DNA of 38,754 bases from Segetibacter sp. (GCA_025963675.1 JAOQAJ010000338.1:1-38754); one strand, 5' to 3'; shown: positions 1 through 8,710, counted from the first letter of the stretch. The notes: generated by a model not told the origin, from the sequence alone. A program made the numbers and translations.

Positions 1-80
1 ACGCGAATAATATTATGCTGTATGAACCGGGGAGATAAGAAGAATTATGAGCCGGGCGATAGGACCTACGATTCAACTTT

Positions 81-101
81 TGTTGCGTCGCACTCTTGTA
101 C
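81..101 (-). repeat. Dispersed repeat copy R1 (GCGACGC variant)
   Basis: On the minus strand this reads GTACAAGAGTGCGACGCAAC, the first copy of a family seen ten times in the window. The tail continues with a TTGAAT-like segment. It points away from copy R2 at 625, so the two bracket a gene-free 560-bp stretch in outward orientation. Confidence 0.8.
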
Positions 102-188
102 TTTTTGTACGTTCTTCCACATACCTCGGCGTAAAAGGAGAAATAGAAAATGAAGGTCGATAATGAAAATGAGTGAATGTGTAAAGTT

Positions 189-213
189 CGTCATTGCGGG
201 GAACGAAGCAATC
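189..213 (+). repeat. Short repeat, CATTGCG...GAAGCAATC family, copy 1
   Basis: The stretch from CATTGCG to GAAGCAATC matches, in inverted orientation and with 3 differences over 22 positions, the stretch at 350-371. Short intergenic repeats of this kind occur in many bacterial genomes. No function is visible here. Confidence 0.6.
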
Positions 214-349
214 CGCTGCACTACAAGCACCGCGTTAATTGGTACGGACACTTCAGGTAGTCGCTTTAAGATTGATTGATGATGTTAGGTAATGGGCGAC
301 GGGGACGAATGAATAAATTACAAATAAGAGCTCGAAAATTCATAGAGCA

Positions 350-371
350 GATTGCTTCGTACCTCGCAATC
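350..371 (-). repeat. Short repeat, CATTGCG...GAAGCAATC family, copy 2
   Basis: Inverted partner of 189-213. Directly after it, the plus strand is open without a stop to 483 and could encode the last ~40 residues of a lost gene (residues such as RQLYKSYGEHTSFFGD). I do not recognise that sequence. Confidence 0.55.
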
Positions 372-567
372 ACAGGGAGTGCGTCAACTGTACAAGAGCT
401 ACGGTGAGCACACAAGTTTTTTTGGGGACACGGACAACATGATTGAGAGGATTATGCAGATGACCCAGGGTAAGAAAACCTGAGCCAACCGGTTTTTGTC
501 TGGAAAAACAGCGTTAGCGAAGTGATATTACCAGGGAAACAATTTTAAAATCGGTTTTTATCAGGTT

Positions 568-587
568 GATCCGTGTCATCCGTGTTC
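568..587 (+). repeat. ATCCGTGT direct-repeat motif
   Basis: Two adjacent ATCCGTGT units (GATCCGTGTCATCCGTGTTC). This motif recurs between genes in many bacteria. Together with the neighbouring repeats it fills the gene-free stretch 1-728, which I otherwise read as non-coding. Confidence 0.4.
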
Positions 588-624
588 TATTGTTTCGAGA
601 AAAAAGATGAGTACACACGGTAGT

Positions 625-644
625 GTACAAGAGTGCGACGCAAG
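625..644 (+). repeat. Dispersed repeat copy R2 (GCGACGC variant)
   Basis: GTACAAGAGTGCGACGCAAG on the plus strand, followed by the family tail AATGCTTAATAG. It lies 85 bp before the truncated CusA reading frame. Confidence 0.8.
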
Positions 645-728
645 AATGCTTAATAGAATTTAAAATGCCAGGATCCAAAAAGTCTCTTAGCAGTAAGGAC
701 AAAAAAGATTTATAAAAAGTTATAGGAT

Positions 729-2675
729 ATGTTCAATTTCAAAAAACGTTCTAATACTAACTCCCCTTTAGAGGCTGGGGGCATGCCTGAAGAGGTTCGC
801 TTAAGTATCATTGAGCGGGCTTGCAAACAGGTTTCAAGAGGCGTCTTCTTTTCAACGATCATTATCATTGCTTCTTTCTTACCTGTCTTTATGCTTACCG
901 GGCAGGAAGGAAAATTGTTTGGTCCGCTGGCTTATACCAAGACGTTTATCCTGATTGTTGATGCAATCCTGGTTATTACCCTGGCACCTGTTCTCATTTC
1001 ATTACTTATGAAAGGCCGGTTTAGAACTGAGAATGAAAATCCCATTAATAGATTTCTTGAAAGAATGTATGAACCGGTTATCAGGGCTTGTATCAAATGG
1101 CGCAAAACAACCATAGGCATCAACATTCTCGCACTATTAGTCAGCATACCATTGGTGCTAAGCCTGGGTAGAGAATTCATGCCGGCATTAGATGAAGGCT
1201 CTATTCTTTTTATGCCTGTGACCCTACCTGATGTATCAAATTCTGAAGCAAAAAGAATATTGCAGGTGCAGGATAAACTGATAAAGTCTGTGCCTGAAGT
1301 AGCCAATGTTTTAGGAAAAGCCGGACGTGCAAATACGGCTACCGACAACTCTCCAATAAGTATGATAGAAACAATCATCATTCTTAAACCTCGTGCCGAA
1401 TGGCGTGCAGGCATTACCAAAGAGGAAATCATAATTGAACTAAACAGCAAGCTTCAAATACCAGGTGTAACAAATGGTTGGACACAGCCAATCATCAACC
1501 GGATCAACATGCTTTCTACCGGCATTCGTACAGATGTTGGAGTGAAAGTATACGGTCAGAATTTAGATACAATAAATGTATTTGCTCAAAAAGTTCGTAA
1601 TGCATTACAAGGTATTGAAGGTGTAAAAGACTTATATGTTGAACCGATCACAGGTGGAAAATATATTGACATCATTATCAAGAGAGATGAAATCGGAAGA
1701 TATGGATTGAGTATAGATGATGTAAACACTCTAATCGAAAGTGCGCTAGGCGGTATGAAGTTGACCACGACAATAGAAGGCCGGCAAAGGTTTTCGGTAA
1801 ATGCAAGATTTGGACAGGAATTTAGAAATAGCATTAGTGCAATAAAGAACCTGCAGGTACAAACAATGAATTTTGGACCGATCCCATTACAGGCAGTTGC
1901 CGACGTTAAGATCACAGAAGGCCCGCCGATGATTAATTCAGAAAATGCTTTGCTTAGGGGAACTGTGTTGTTTAATGTAAGAGACAGAGACCTTGGCGGA
2001 ACAGTAGAAGAAGCAAGAGCAAGTTTAGAGCAGATGATTGGCAAAATGCCTAAAGGATACTTTCTTGAATGGAGTGGTCAATACGAAAACTTGTTGCGAA
2101 GTGAGAAAACGCTGAAGCTGATTCTACCAATCGTGCTCATCATCATTTTTATGTGCATGTACTTTGCTTTTCATTCTGCAAGAGAGGCTTTCTTTAGCCT
2201 TATTTCCATACCCTTTGCTTTGATCGGCGGCGCCTTTATGATTTACTTCTGGGGTGTTAATCTTTCCGTTGCTGTGGCTGTAGGGTTTATCGCTTTATTT
2301 GGGCTGGCAGTAGAAACAGGGATTGTAATGGTGATTTACCTGAATGATGCAATGCAACAATTAGTCACATTAAAAGGAAATTCGAAGGAAACGATTACAA
2401 GAAATGATCTGAAAGAATTTGTGATTGCGGGTGCAGCTAAAAGGCTACGACCTAAGGTGATGACAGTTTGTGTTTCCCTGTTTGCATTGATACCCATTCT
2501 ATGGAGCACAGGTGTTGGAAGTGATGTGATGAAACCAATTGTACTGCCAATGGTAGGCGGCGTGCTCACTTCGGCAACCCATATCTTATTAGTAACCCCA
2601 CTGATTTTTCTGATGACAAAAGAATACGAACTAAGAAAGTTTGGAAAAATCGATGTGCTTGAAGTAAAACATTAA
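729..2675 (+). CDS. cusA: CusA-type Cu(I)/Ag(I) RND efflux pump, 5'-truncated
   Basis: C-terminal 60 percent of a heavy-metal RND inner-membrane pump that drives metal ions out by proton exchange. Homology starts near residue 19 and corresponds to E. coli CusA from about residue 430. The first four membrane helices, the first half of the porter region and the proton-relay helix are missing. The signature GQEGKLFGPLAYTKT is at 58-72. Three methionines at residues 162, 212 and 261 keep the exact 50/49 spacing of CusA Met573, Met623 and Met672, which argues for Cu(I)/Ag(I) rather than CzcA-type Zn/Co/Cd export. The C-terminal helices are intact. The next gene starts 2 bases after the stop. The frame begins in repeat DNA (761-782) and nothing in 1-728 encodes the lost part, so the product should be non-functional as a pump unless complemented by another copy. 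Confidence 0.85.
   Translation: MFNFKKRSNTNSPLEAGGMPEEVRLSIIERACKQVSRGVFFSTIIIIASFLPVFMLTGQEGKLFGPLAYTKTFILIVDAILVITLAPVLISLLMKGRFRTENENPINRFLERMYEPVIRACIKWRKTTIGINILALLVSIPLVLSLGREFMPALDEGSILFMPVTLPDVSNSEAKRILQVQDKLIKSVPEVANVLGKAGRANTATDNSPISMIETIIILKPRAEWRAGITKEEIIIELNSKLQIPGVTNGWTQPIINRINMLSTGIRTDVGVKVYGQNLDTINVFAQKVRNALQGIEGVKDLYVEPITGGKYIDIIIKRDEIGRYGLSIDDVNTLIESALGGMKLTTTIEGRQRFSVNARFGQEFRNSISAIKNLQVQTMNFGPIPLQAVADVKITEGPPMINSENALLRGTVLFNVRDRDLGGTVEEARASLEQMIGKMPKGYFLEWSGQYENLLRSEKTLKLILPIVLIIIFMCMYFAFHSAREAFFSLISIPFALIGGAFMIYFWGVNLSVAVAVGFIALFGLAVETGIVMVIYLNDAMQQLVTLKGNSKETITRNDLKEFVIAGAAKRLRPKVMTVCVSLFALIPILWSTGVGSDVMKPIVLPMVGGVLTSATHILLVTPLIFLMTKEYELRKFGKIDVLEVKH
761..782 (+). repeat. 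CTAAAGGG-type repeat inside the start of the truncated CusA frame
   Basis: The DNA CTCCCCTTTAGAGGCTGGGG encodes the non-homologous residues SPLEAGG at the start of the CusA frame. A related sequence in inverted orientation (CCGGCCCTAAAGGGAGAAG, 3920-3938) makes up the last residues of the downstream cusC-like gene. The homologous CusA sequence starts right after this repeat, so it may mark the rearrangement junction. Confidence 0.4.
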
Positions 2676-2677
2676 TC

Positions 2678-3955
2678 ATGAAGAAATTAATAATAGCCTT
2701 TTTAGTACTGTTTTCCTGTAATCTGATAAAAGCCCAAAGCAGGATGTCTTTGCAGGAAATTCTGCAAACGATAGACACAGCCAATCCAACTTCAAAAATG
2801 TTTGCAGCGCAAATTCGTGCGTCAGACGAAGCAGCAAAGGGCGTCAGAAGCTGGATGCCAACAGATTTTAGCACTGGTTTGTGGATGACTCCATACAACG
2901 TAAAAATGTGGCAGAAGGGAGAACATGGAGAGAATGGCATGGGGCAATATATGCTCTCCATACAGCAGATGTTTCCAAACAAAAAGAAGCAGGATGCCGA
3001 GGCTGCTTACATGGAAGGAATGTCTTCGGTAGATAAAGAAAGGGTGCGGTATGAGTTGAACCTTTTGTATGCTGACGCAAAAAAAAATTATTATGAATGG
3101 ATCGTAGTAGAAAAGAAGCTGAAAATTGTAAATGAGAATGAAAAGGTGCTAGCCTTTATGATCAAAGATGCTGAGATCAGGTATAGAAATGGGCTGGATA
3201 AACTAAGTGCCTACTACAAAGCAAAGGCTGAATTAGGGAAGATGGTCAACATGAAATTGATGTTAGAGAACGAGATACACCACAAACGGCTCAGGCTAAA
3301 TACTTTGATGAACCGCAATAAGATGGTAGAATTTGAGATTGATTCTTTATACACCATTAAAGAGTATGCAGAGAGCTCTTTTGATACAACAAACCTCGCT
3401 GCAAGAAGTGATGTACGGGCAATAGATAGAGAAATTGAACTAACATTTTTGCAACAAAATTCAGAAAGAGCTAAAACGAAACCAGAGTTTGGTGCACGCT
3501 TCGATCACATGTTTGGTTTTGGTGGATTGCCAATGCAATACAGTTTGATGGGTATGGCAAGAATACCGATTGGCAGGGCAAACCGAATGTCAAAGGCAAC
3601 TGTTGAAAGTTTAAAATGGAAGTCAGAAGCGCTTAGCCAACAAAGGCAAATGGTTTTAAATGAAGCATCAGGTATGGCCGTCGGAATTGGTAATGAAGTA
3701 GAATCAAAGAAAAGACAGGTGAAGCTTTTTGAAGAAAACATTATACCCGCATTACGCAAAAATTACCAGGTGATGCAATTAGGTTACCAGCAAAATACAG
3801 AGCAGTTGTTTACGCTTTTTGACGCCTGGGATACATTAAATAAAACACAGCTCGAATACCTCGACCAATTGCAACAATTATTGAACATGCAGGTGGAGCT
3901 GGAAAGAATATTGGAAGCTCCGGCCCTAAAGGGAGAAGAGCGGCCCCGGCCGTAA
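2678..3955 (+). CDS. TolC/CusC-like outer-membrane efflux protein
   Basis: 425 aa with a signal peptide (residues 1-19, MKKLIIAFLVLFSCNLIKA). The rest is mostly long amphipathic helices with heptad-like spacing and a repeat of the helix-strand-helix pattern (about 25-230 and 240-415), as in TolC/OEP proteins. It would form the outer-membrane duct of the Cus-type tripartite pump. It starts 2 bases after cusA, so translational coupling is likely. The last dozen residues (PALKGEERPRP) are encoded by a CTAAAGGG-type repeat, so the natural C-terminus may have been replaced. The family is usually 400-480 aa, so the length is normal. Confidence 0.85.
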   Translation: MKKLIIAFLVLFSCNLIKAQSRMSLQEILQTIDTANPTSKMFAAQIRASDEAAKGVRSWMPTDFSTGLWMTPYNVKMWQKGEHGENGMGQYMLSIQQMFPNKKKQDAEAAYMEGMSSVDKERVRYELNLLYADAKKNYYEWIVVEKKLKIVNENEKVLAFMIKDAEIRYRNGLDKLSAYYKAKAELGKMVNMKLMLENEIHHKRLRLNTLMNRNKMVEFEIDSLYTIKEYAESSFDTTNLAARSDVRAIDREIELTFLQQNSERAKTKPEFGARFDHMFGFGGLPMQYSLMGMARIPIGRANRMSKATVESLKWKSEALSQQRQMVLNEASGMAVGIGNEVESKKRQVKLFEENIIPALRKNYQVMQLGYQQNTEQLFTLFDAWDTLNKTQLEYLDQLQQLLNMQVELERILEAPALKGEERPRP

Positions 3956-3981
3956 TGGGAGGAGAGAGAACCTGGACTCTT

Positions 3982-4050
3982 AGCTCCGTAGGAGCTACCT
4001 GTTTGTAGCCAAAATGTAATTATAGAATTAAAGGCTTCGTAGGTGCCACC
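3982..4050 (+). repeat. Two GCTCCGTAGGAGC-type repeat units
   Basis: AGCTCCGTAGGAGCTACC (3982-3999) contains the perfect odd-centred palindrome AGCTCC-GTA-GGAGCT. A degenerate second unit, GGCTTCGTAGGTGCCACC, lies 51 bp downstream (4033-4050). They fill the gap between the efflux duct and the first adaptor gene, next to repeat R3. Confidence 0.55.
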
Positions 4051-4094
4051 CAAAAAAACATGGGCTTTGTTCATAAAAGAACCAAAAGATGAAC

Positions 4095-4113
4095 GTACTG
4101 CGACGCAACGATG
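4095..4113 (+). repeat. Dispersed repeat copy R3 (internally shortened)
   Basis: GTACTGCGACGCAACGATG, then the family tail ATTAAT. Compared with the other copies, the AAGAG segment after GTAC is missing. The ATG in its tail opens the reading frame of the next gene, but this start belongs to the repeat; the internal ATG at 4159 fits a signal peptide better. Confidence 0.7.
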
Positions 4114-4158
4114 ATTAATCAGGGAACAAAACCTTGGATCAAAAAAAGATTTAAAAAC

Positions 4159-5421
4159 ATGAGGTTATTTTTAAACTATAAAACAGCTTTTTTCATTGGC
4201 ATTCTGATAATAACCCTATTGGTTACATCGTCATGCAAGCAAAAAAAGCATGAACATGTAACAACCGAAGTTGCTGAAAATAAGCCAGCTTATACCTGTC
4301 CTATGCATCCGGAAATTGTAAAAGATAAGCCTGGCGATTGCCCTATCTGCGGAATGAACCTGGTAGCGCAAGTAGTAAATGCGCAGAAAGTAAATAGCAT
4401 AGAACTGGAAGATCTGTTGAAGCCAACCAATGAATTTGTCATTACTTCCGTGCCCGTAACTACTATACAAAATCAGCATGTGGATATACCAATCGAGGCG
4501 ATAGGTAGCATAGAAAACGATACAAAACAAACCGGTGCAATCTCAGCAAGAGTAGCAGGACGAATAGAACGATTGTACGTGCGTTACAGGTACCAGATGA
4601 TAGAGCCCGGACAAAAAATCATGGAGATTTACAGTCCTGAAGTTGCTACTTCTCAACAAAATTTGTTGTTTCTTTTAAAAAATGATCCTTCAAATACATC
4701 GCTGATACAAGCCGCAAAACAAAGGCTTTTGTTTTTTGGAATGAGCAACCAACAATTAAACGAACTCATACGAACAAGAAAAGCATCGTTAACAATTTCA
4801 GTTTTTTCAACAGTGATGGGTCATGTACATGAAGCAGGGCAGGAAACAATGAACCAACCGGGAAGTATGGCAGCGACGACATCCACAACAGCACCATTAA
4901 GCATCAGGGAAGGAATGTATGTGACAGCAGGACAGCGAATTTTTTCTATCACAGATCCTTATAAAGCCAGGGCAATCTTAAATATTTTTCCCGAGAACCA
5001 GCACATGGTTAAGGTTGGAAATACAGTGAAGCTTACACCTGAGGCGATGCCACATAAAGCATTCAGGGCTAAAATAAATTTTATTGAACCGTTTTTTCGC
5101 GAAGGAAATAAAACACTTACGGCTCGTGTAACTTTCGATAACTCAGAACTACAAATCCCGATCGGTAGCCAGGTGCGTGCAGATATTTTAGGACGGAGTG
5201 CAGAGGCAAATTGGCTGCCAAAAGACGCAGTGCTTTCGCTTGGGATTAACCAGGTGGCTTTTGTAAAAACCAGCGGTGCATTTGTCGCAAGGAAAATTCA
5301 AACTGGTATGATTCAGCAAAACCTTGTGCAGGTGATCGGTGGATTATCAGTGAAAGATACAGTTGCTGCAAATGCCCAATACTTAACGGACAGTGAGAGT
5401 TTTGTAAAAGTAAAACAGTAA
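4159..5421 (+). CDS. CusB-like membrane-fusion lipoprotein with heavy-metal-binding domain (first copy)
   Basis: Periplasmic adaptor of an RND metal efflux pump. With the start at 4159 the protein is 420 aa, beginning MRLFLNYKTAFFIG, with a lipobox ending in Cys26 (VTSSC). The frame is open to an ATG at 4111, but that lies inside repeat R3 and would place 16 odd residues before the signal peptide. A heavy-metal-binding domain follows at about 45-69, with the pattern YTCPMHP...PGDCPICGMNL (two CxxC/CPMH metal sites). Then come the lipoyl/barrel-sandwich and beta-barrel regions of membrane-fusion proteins. A His/Met-rich insert (VHEAGQETMNQPGSM) sits mid-protein. It lies 2 bases upstream of a second adaptor gene; two adaptors in one operon is uncommon. 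Confidence 0.88.
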   Translation: MRLFLNYKTAFFIGILIITLLVTSSCKQKKHEHVTTEVAENKPAYTCPMHPEIVKDKPGDCPICGMNLVAQVVNAQKVNSIELEDLLKPTNEFVITSVPVTTIQNQHVDIPIEAIGSIENDTKQTGAISARVAGRIERLYVRYRYQMIEPGQKIMEIYSPEVATSQQNLLFLLKNDPSNTSLIQAAKQRLLFFGMSNQQLNELIRTRKASLTISVFSTVMGHVHEAGQETMNQPGSMAATTSTTAPLSIREGMYVTAGQRIFSITDPYKARAILNIFPENQHMVKVGNTVKLTPEAMPHKAFRAKINFIEPFFREGNKTLTARVTFDNSELQIPIGSQVRADILGRSAEANWLPKDAVLSLGINQVAFVKTSGAFVARKIQTGMIQQNLVQVIGGLSVKDTVAANAQYLTDSESFVKVKQ

Positions 5422-5423
5422 GT

Positions 5424-6743
5424 ATGCGATCATTCTTTTTTTATACCAACGTAGGTTTTTCAATGAAGCAACTGTTGCGACGCTCCGTTGTATCAGTTGT
5501 AACAATAGCATCGGGGAAGTATGCCGGAAGCCTTACAAAAGGAGCAAAATTGTTGCTTTTAATAATAGCTTCAACACTTTGTATAAGCATTTTATCGTGC
5601 AAAAATAAAAAAGTGGTAAAGCAGGAAGCGAATACTTTTTACACCTGCTCAATGCATCCTCAAATAATGGAACCACATGAAGGCAAATGCCCGGTTTGTG
5701 GTATGGACTTAATTCCGGTAACAAAAAATAATACACCTGCAACTGATGAAATCAAATTGAGTGATCAGCAAATACAACTAGGAAATATTCATGTCGATAC
5801 GATAGGCAAAGGGATAATGGGAAATGAAACAGTACTGAACGCAACATTAAATTTCGACCAACAAAAATTAACTTCGGTAAGTGCCAGGTTGATGGGACGG
5901 ATTGAAAAATTATATTTTAAAAACATCGGGGATTACATTGCAAAAGGTGCTGCATTATTAGATGTATACAGTGAAGAATTAAACAATGCAAAACAAGAAT
6001 ATTTACTTGCATTAGAACGACGTACTGTCTTAGATAATTCCCTTATAAATTTCGACCAGGTCATTCAAAGTGCAAAGACAAAACTCTTGCTATGGGGAAT
6101 GACTGAAGGCCAGGTAAATACACTTGCCAGAACTAAAAAGGCTTCACCAACGACAACTGTTTTTAGCAAAGAGAGTGGTTACATAACAGCACTCAATGTA
6201 CAGGAAGGAGATTACATCAGCGAAGGCGCAACTGTGGTTGAGTTAGCTAATTTATCTACCCTTTGGGCTGAGGCACAGGTGTACACAAGTCAGATGGCCC
6301 AGTTAAATGCTTCAGGTATGGTTACCGTACAAATTCCCGATCTGCAGGGGAAAGAATTGAGGGGTAAGGTAGAATTTGTGAACCCTGAAATCAATGCGGA
6401 TAAAAGACTAAGTCTCATCAGGGTTCCAATCTCAAATCAAAACAATCAGTTGAAACCTGGGATGTCGGCGTATGTTATCATAAAAGGTCAGCAATCAAAT
6501 GCATTATCGCTGCCGATAGATGCTGTGCTAAGAAATGGCAATAGTGCAACGGTTTGGGTGCAAACAGGAACCAATACTTTTAAAAATAAAATGGTGACCG
6601 TTGGTATGGAAAGTAACGATCGCATCGAAATAACGGGCGGCTTGAATGATGGCGACGCTGTTGTTACTTCAGGAGCATATTTGATAAACAGCGAGTATAT
6701 TTTCAAGAAGGGATCATCACCGGTAGCAGGAATGAAGATGTAA
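5424..6743 (+). CDS. CusB-like membrane-fusion lipoprotein with heavy-metal-binding domain (second copy)
   Basis: 439 aa adaptor of the same kind as its upstream neighbour but clearly diverged. The lipobox is SILSC (Cys59 from this start; Cys46 if the ATG at 5463 is used, which gives a more usual signal peptide). A heavy-metal-binding domain at about 73-98 carries YTCSMHP...GKCPVCGMDLIPV. The adaptor body ends with the typical C-terminal GLNDGDAVVTSGAYLINSE segment. It likely delivers Cu(I)/Ag(I) to, or stabilises, the RND pump. It is the last gene of the operon; a strong hairpin terminator follows 36 bp after the stop. Confidence 0.88.
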   Translation: MRSFFFYTNVGFSMKQLLRRSVVSVVTIASGKYAGSLTKGAKLLLLIIASTLCISILSCKNKKVVKQEANTFYTCSMHPQIMEPHEGKCPVCGMDLIPVTKNNTPATDEIKLSDQQIQLGNIHVDTIGKGIMGNETVLNATLNFDQQKLTSVSARLMGRIEKLYFKNIGDYIAKGAALLDVYSEELNNAKQEYLLALERRTVLDNSLINFDQVIQSAKTKLLLWGMTEGQVNTLARTKKASPTTTVFSKESGYITALNVQEGDYISEGATVVELANLSTLWAEAQVYTSQMAQLNASGMVTVQIPDLQGKELRGKVEFVNPEINADKRLSLIRVPISNQNNQLKPGMSAYVIIKGQQSNALSLPIDAVLRNGNSATVWVQTGTNTFKNKMVTVGMESNDRIEITGGLNDGDAVVTSGAYLINSEYIFKKGSSPVAGMKM

Positions 6744-6778
6744 CTTTCGAACCATCTTTTTCCATTAATATTAAAACT

Positions 6779-6807
6779 AAAAGGACAAGCTGATCACTTG
6801 TCCTTTT
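6779..6807 (+). terminator. Rho-independent terminator of the cus-like operon
   Basis: An 11-bp perfect stem AAAAGGACAAG / CTTGTCCTTTT with a 7-base loop, 36 bp after the last adaptor stop codon. The A and T flanks would let it work in both directions. Confidence 0.85.
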
Positions 6808-6827
6808 AAAGTGTTATCGCACCAAAG

Positions 6828-6852
6828 CAACCGTTTCTATTCTTCTTCGTAA
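6828..6852 (+). promoter_or_regulatory. Possible ECF-type promoter before the cupredoxin gene
   Basis: CAACCG-N14-CGTAA, 70 bp before the ATG at 6922. It resembles the CAACCC-N15-CGTAT pairs at 8058 and 12755, but has one base change in the first box and a spacer one base shorter, so it is weaker evidence. Confidence 0.3.
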
Positions 6853-6921
6853 TAACAATCGAAGCTACACTGAAAAGCCTGAAGCTCGATTTCGTTTAAC
6901 CCAAAAATTAAAACCGTCATT

Positions 6922-7842
6922 ATGAAAAGACTTGTACTACTTCCCCTCTGTATCTTTTTATTCTCTCTTGCAAAAGCAACAACCCACATAGTAGAAGTTT
7001 CCAATTTTCAATTTTCGCCTGCCAATATATCAAATGTACTAGTTGGTGATAAAATTCGCTGGGTTTGGGTTTCCGGATTTCATACAACCACTGCTGATAA
7101 TGCTATACACAATGGTGCAACTACTTCTGTGCCTCCTGGTGCAGACACGTGGAATGCGAATATAAGTGCTAACAGCCCATCGTTTGAATATGGGGTAACG
7201 GTTGCCGGGGTATATGATTATGTGTGCGCGCCACACGCTCCTGGTATGAAAGGCACTTTTACTGCTTCGAATTTTGTAACGCCAATAACTCTTTCCTCGT
7301 TTGCAGTTACTGGAAATAGCGGAAAAGCTGTTGTAAAATGGAATACAATGACAGAACAAAACACTGATTATTTTTCTGTTCGTCGTAGCTTAAATGGAAC
7401 AAATTATACAGAAATCGGAAAAGTGCCGGCGGCAGGAATTTCGACCTTAGAAAAGCGCTACTCCTTCGTAGATCAAAATGTTCAGAAAGGGAGATATTAC
7501 TATTATACAATTGTAACTGTTGATAAGGATAAAAAACAGCAATTTTCAGAAACGAAGATTTTCAAAGGGGAAGGGGGAATGACCAAATTGGTATTAACAC
7601 TTAGCCCAAACCCGATAAGCCGACCAGGTCATTTAATGATGACATTTAATTCAGAAAAAGAAGGAAAAATGAGTGTAAACGTTATCAATCCGCAAGGCCA
7701 AATCGTTATAAGAAATCAAATGCAAGCATATCCCGGAGTAAACAATGGGCATGTCCACATGGGTAACTTAGCTCCCGGAACTTACACGCTTGTTTGTGTA
7801 ATGAACGGAGTGAAGGAAACGCACAAGATCGTCTTTAAATAG
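6922..7842 (+). CDS. Secreted cupredoxin (type 1 copper protein) with C-terminal sorting module
   Basis: 306 aa. Signal peptide 1-19. Residues 20-115 form a plastocyanin/azurin-like fold with all four type 1 copper ligands visible: His54 (GFHTTT), then Cys102, His105 and Met109 in the C-APH-APG-M loop. Residues ~120-215 resemble the fibronectin-like region that precedes type IX sorting signals. The last ~75 residues (LSPNPISRPGHLMM... to KIVFK) form a C-terminal sorting domain, so export to the cell surface is expected. It lies between the cus-like operon and an ECF sigma gene. Likely role: electron carrier or copper sequestration outside the cell (inference). Confidence 0.85.
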   Translation: MKRLVLLPLCIFLFSLAKATTHIVEVSNFQFSPANISNVLVGDKIRWVWVSGFHTTTADNAIHNGATTSVPPGADTWNANISANSPSFEYGVTVAGVYDYVCAPHAPGMKGTFTASNFVTPITLSSFAVTGNSGKAVVKWNTMTEQNTDYFSVRRSLNGTNYTEIGKVPAAGISTLEKRYSFVDQNVQKGRYYYYTIVTVDKDKKQQFSETKIFKGEGGMTKLVLTLSPNPISRPGHLMMTFNSEKEGKMSVNVINPQGQIVIRNQMQAYPGVNNGHVHMGNLAPGTYTLVCVMNGVKETHKIVFK

Positions 7843-8057
7843 ATACTAATTCCGGGAATGCTCACGGAGATAATAATGTGGTAATTGAAAAAATTATGGG
7901 TGCTGATGGTTTGTTTGACGGACCGCGTAAATGGTTATCATCATGCGTTTCTAAAACGTATGTCAGGCTTACATTTTCTCTGCTTCCGCGACAAATAATA
8001 ACTTTAGTTTCGATTTGATTATTTGAAGAGTATTTACAAAAAAATTTTGACAAGAAC

Positions 8058-8083
8058 CAACCCAAAGATTTAAAGTAACGTAT
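8058..8083 (+). promoter_or_regulatory. Candidate ECF sigma autoregulatory promoter
   Basis: CAACCC (8058-8063), 15 bases, CGTAT (8079-8083), 51 bases before the sigma gene start. The same two boxes with the same 15-base spacer occur at 12755-12780 before the CHRD gene. ECF sigma factors typically recognise an AAC-containing -35 box and a CGT-containing -10 box and control their own gene, so this fits autoregulation. Confidence 0.55.
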
Positions 8084-8134
8084 CCACTTATATAGGAAAC
8101 CAGAAAACCAGAATCTCGAAACCACTACAAAAAT

Positions 8135-8710
8135 TTGGAAGATCTACATTCCATAATTGATAGATGTCTGACAAACGATCATAAGTGTCAGAAAACTCTT
8201 TACGAGCGATACTATGGGTATGCCTTAAAGGTCGTCTTCCGATATATTTATAGATACGAGAAAGCTGTTGATGTGGTAAATGATGGTTTTGTAAAAATTT
8301 TCCGATCACTGGAAAAATTTGATTGTACCGAAAAAGAACATTTAGAGAAAATCTGGATGGGATGGATCAAGAGAATAATGATTAATACCGCCATTGATGA
8401 ACTAAGGAAAAGTAATATGATCCCTGAAATCGGAGGGTTACCGGATTATATATGGGAGATACAGGATAAAAGCCAGGGGGCAGACCAGAGAATCTTATAC
8501 AAGGAAATCATTGAGCAGGTAAAAAAGTTACCTCCCTCGTATCGGGTTGCTTTTAATATGTTTGTAATAGACGGCTTTTCACACCAGGAAATTGCAGAAA
8601 AACTGGGCATAACTGTAGGCACCTCGAAATCCAATTTGGCAAAAGCAAGAATTCAATTAAAAAAATTTATAGATAAGGATGTACAAGAAGCAGATATATG
8701 CAGCCGTTAA
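8135..8710 (+). CDS. ECF RNA polymerase sigma factor
   Basis: 191 aa. Sigma region 2 spans about 20-95 (LYERYYGYALKVVFRYI, then the -10 recognition helix with DVVNDGFVKIFRSL). Sigma region 4 is at 125-178, with the helix-turn-helix SHQEIAEKLGITVGTSKSNL that reads the -35 box. The start is a TTG; no ATG or GTG lies between it and the in-frame stop at 8093. The gene overlaps the next by 13 bases, so the sigma factor and its presumed membrane anti-sigma partner are translationally coupled. A candidate self-recognised promoter is at 8058-8083. Confidence 0.9.
   Translation: MEDLHSIIDRCLTNDHKCQKTLYERYYGYALKVVFRYIYRYEKAVDVVNDGFVKIFRSLEKFDCTEKEHLEKIWMGWIKRIMINTAIDELRKSNMIPEIGGLPDYIWEIQDKSQGADQRILYKEIIEQVKKLPPSYRVAFNMFVIDGFSHQEIAEKLGITVGTSKSNLAKARIQLKKFIDKDVQEADICSR

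Noticed and set aside
1-80. Group II intron or insertion-sequence end at the left edge
   Set aside because: GAACCGG/GAGCCGG strings caught the eye, but no domain V structure, transposase or reverse transcriptase frame is present.
4111-4158. ATG at 4111 as the start of the first adaptor
   Set aside because: It belongs to the tail of repeat R3 and adds 16 residues before a clean lipoprotein signal; the ATG at 4159 fits better.
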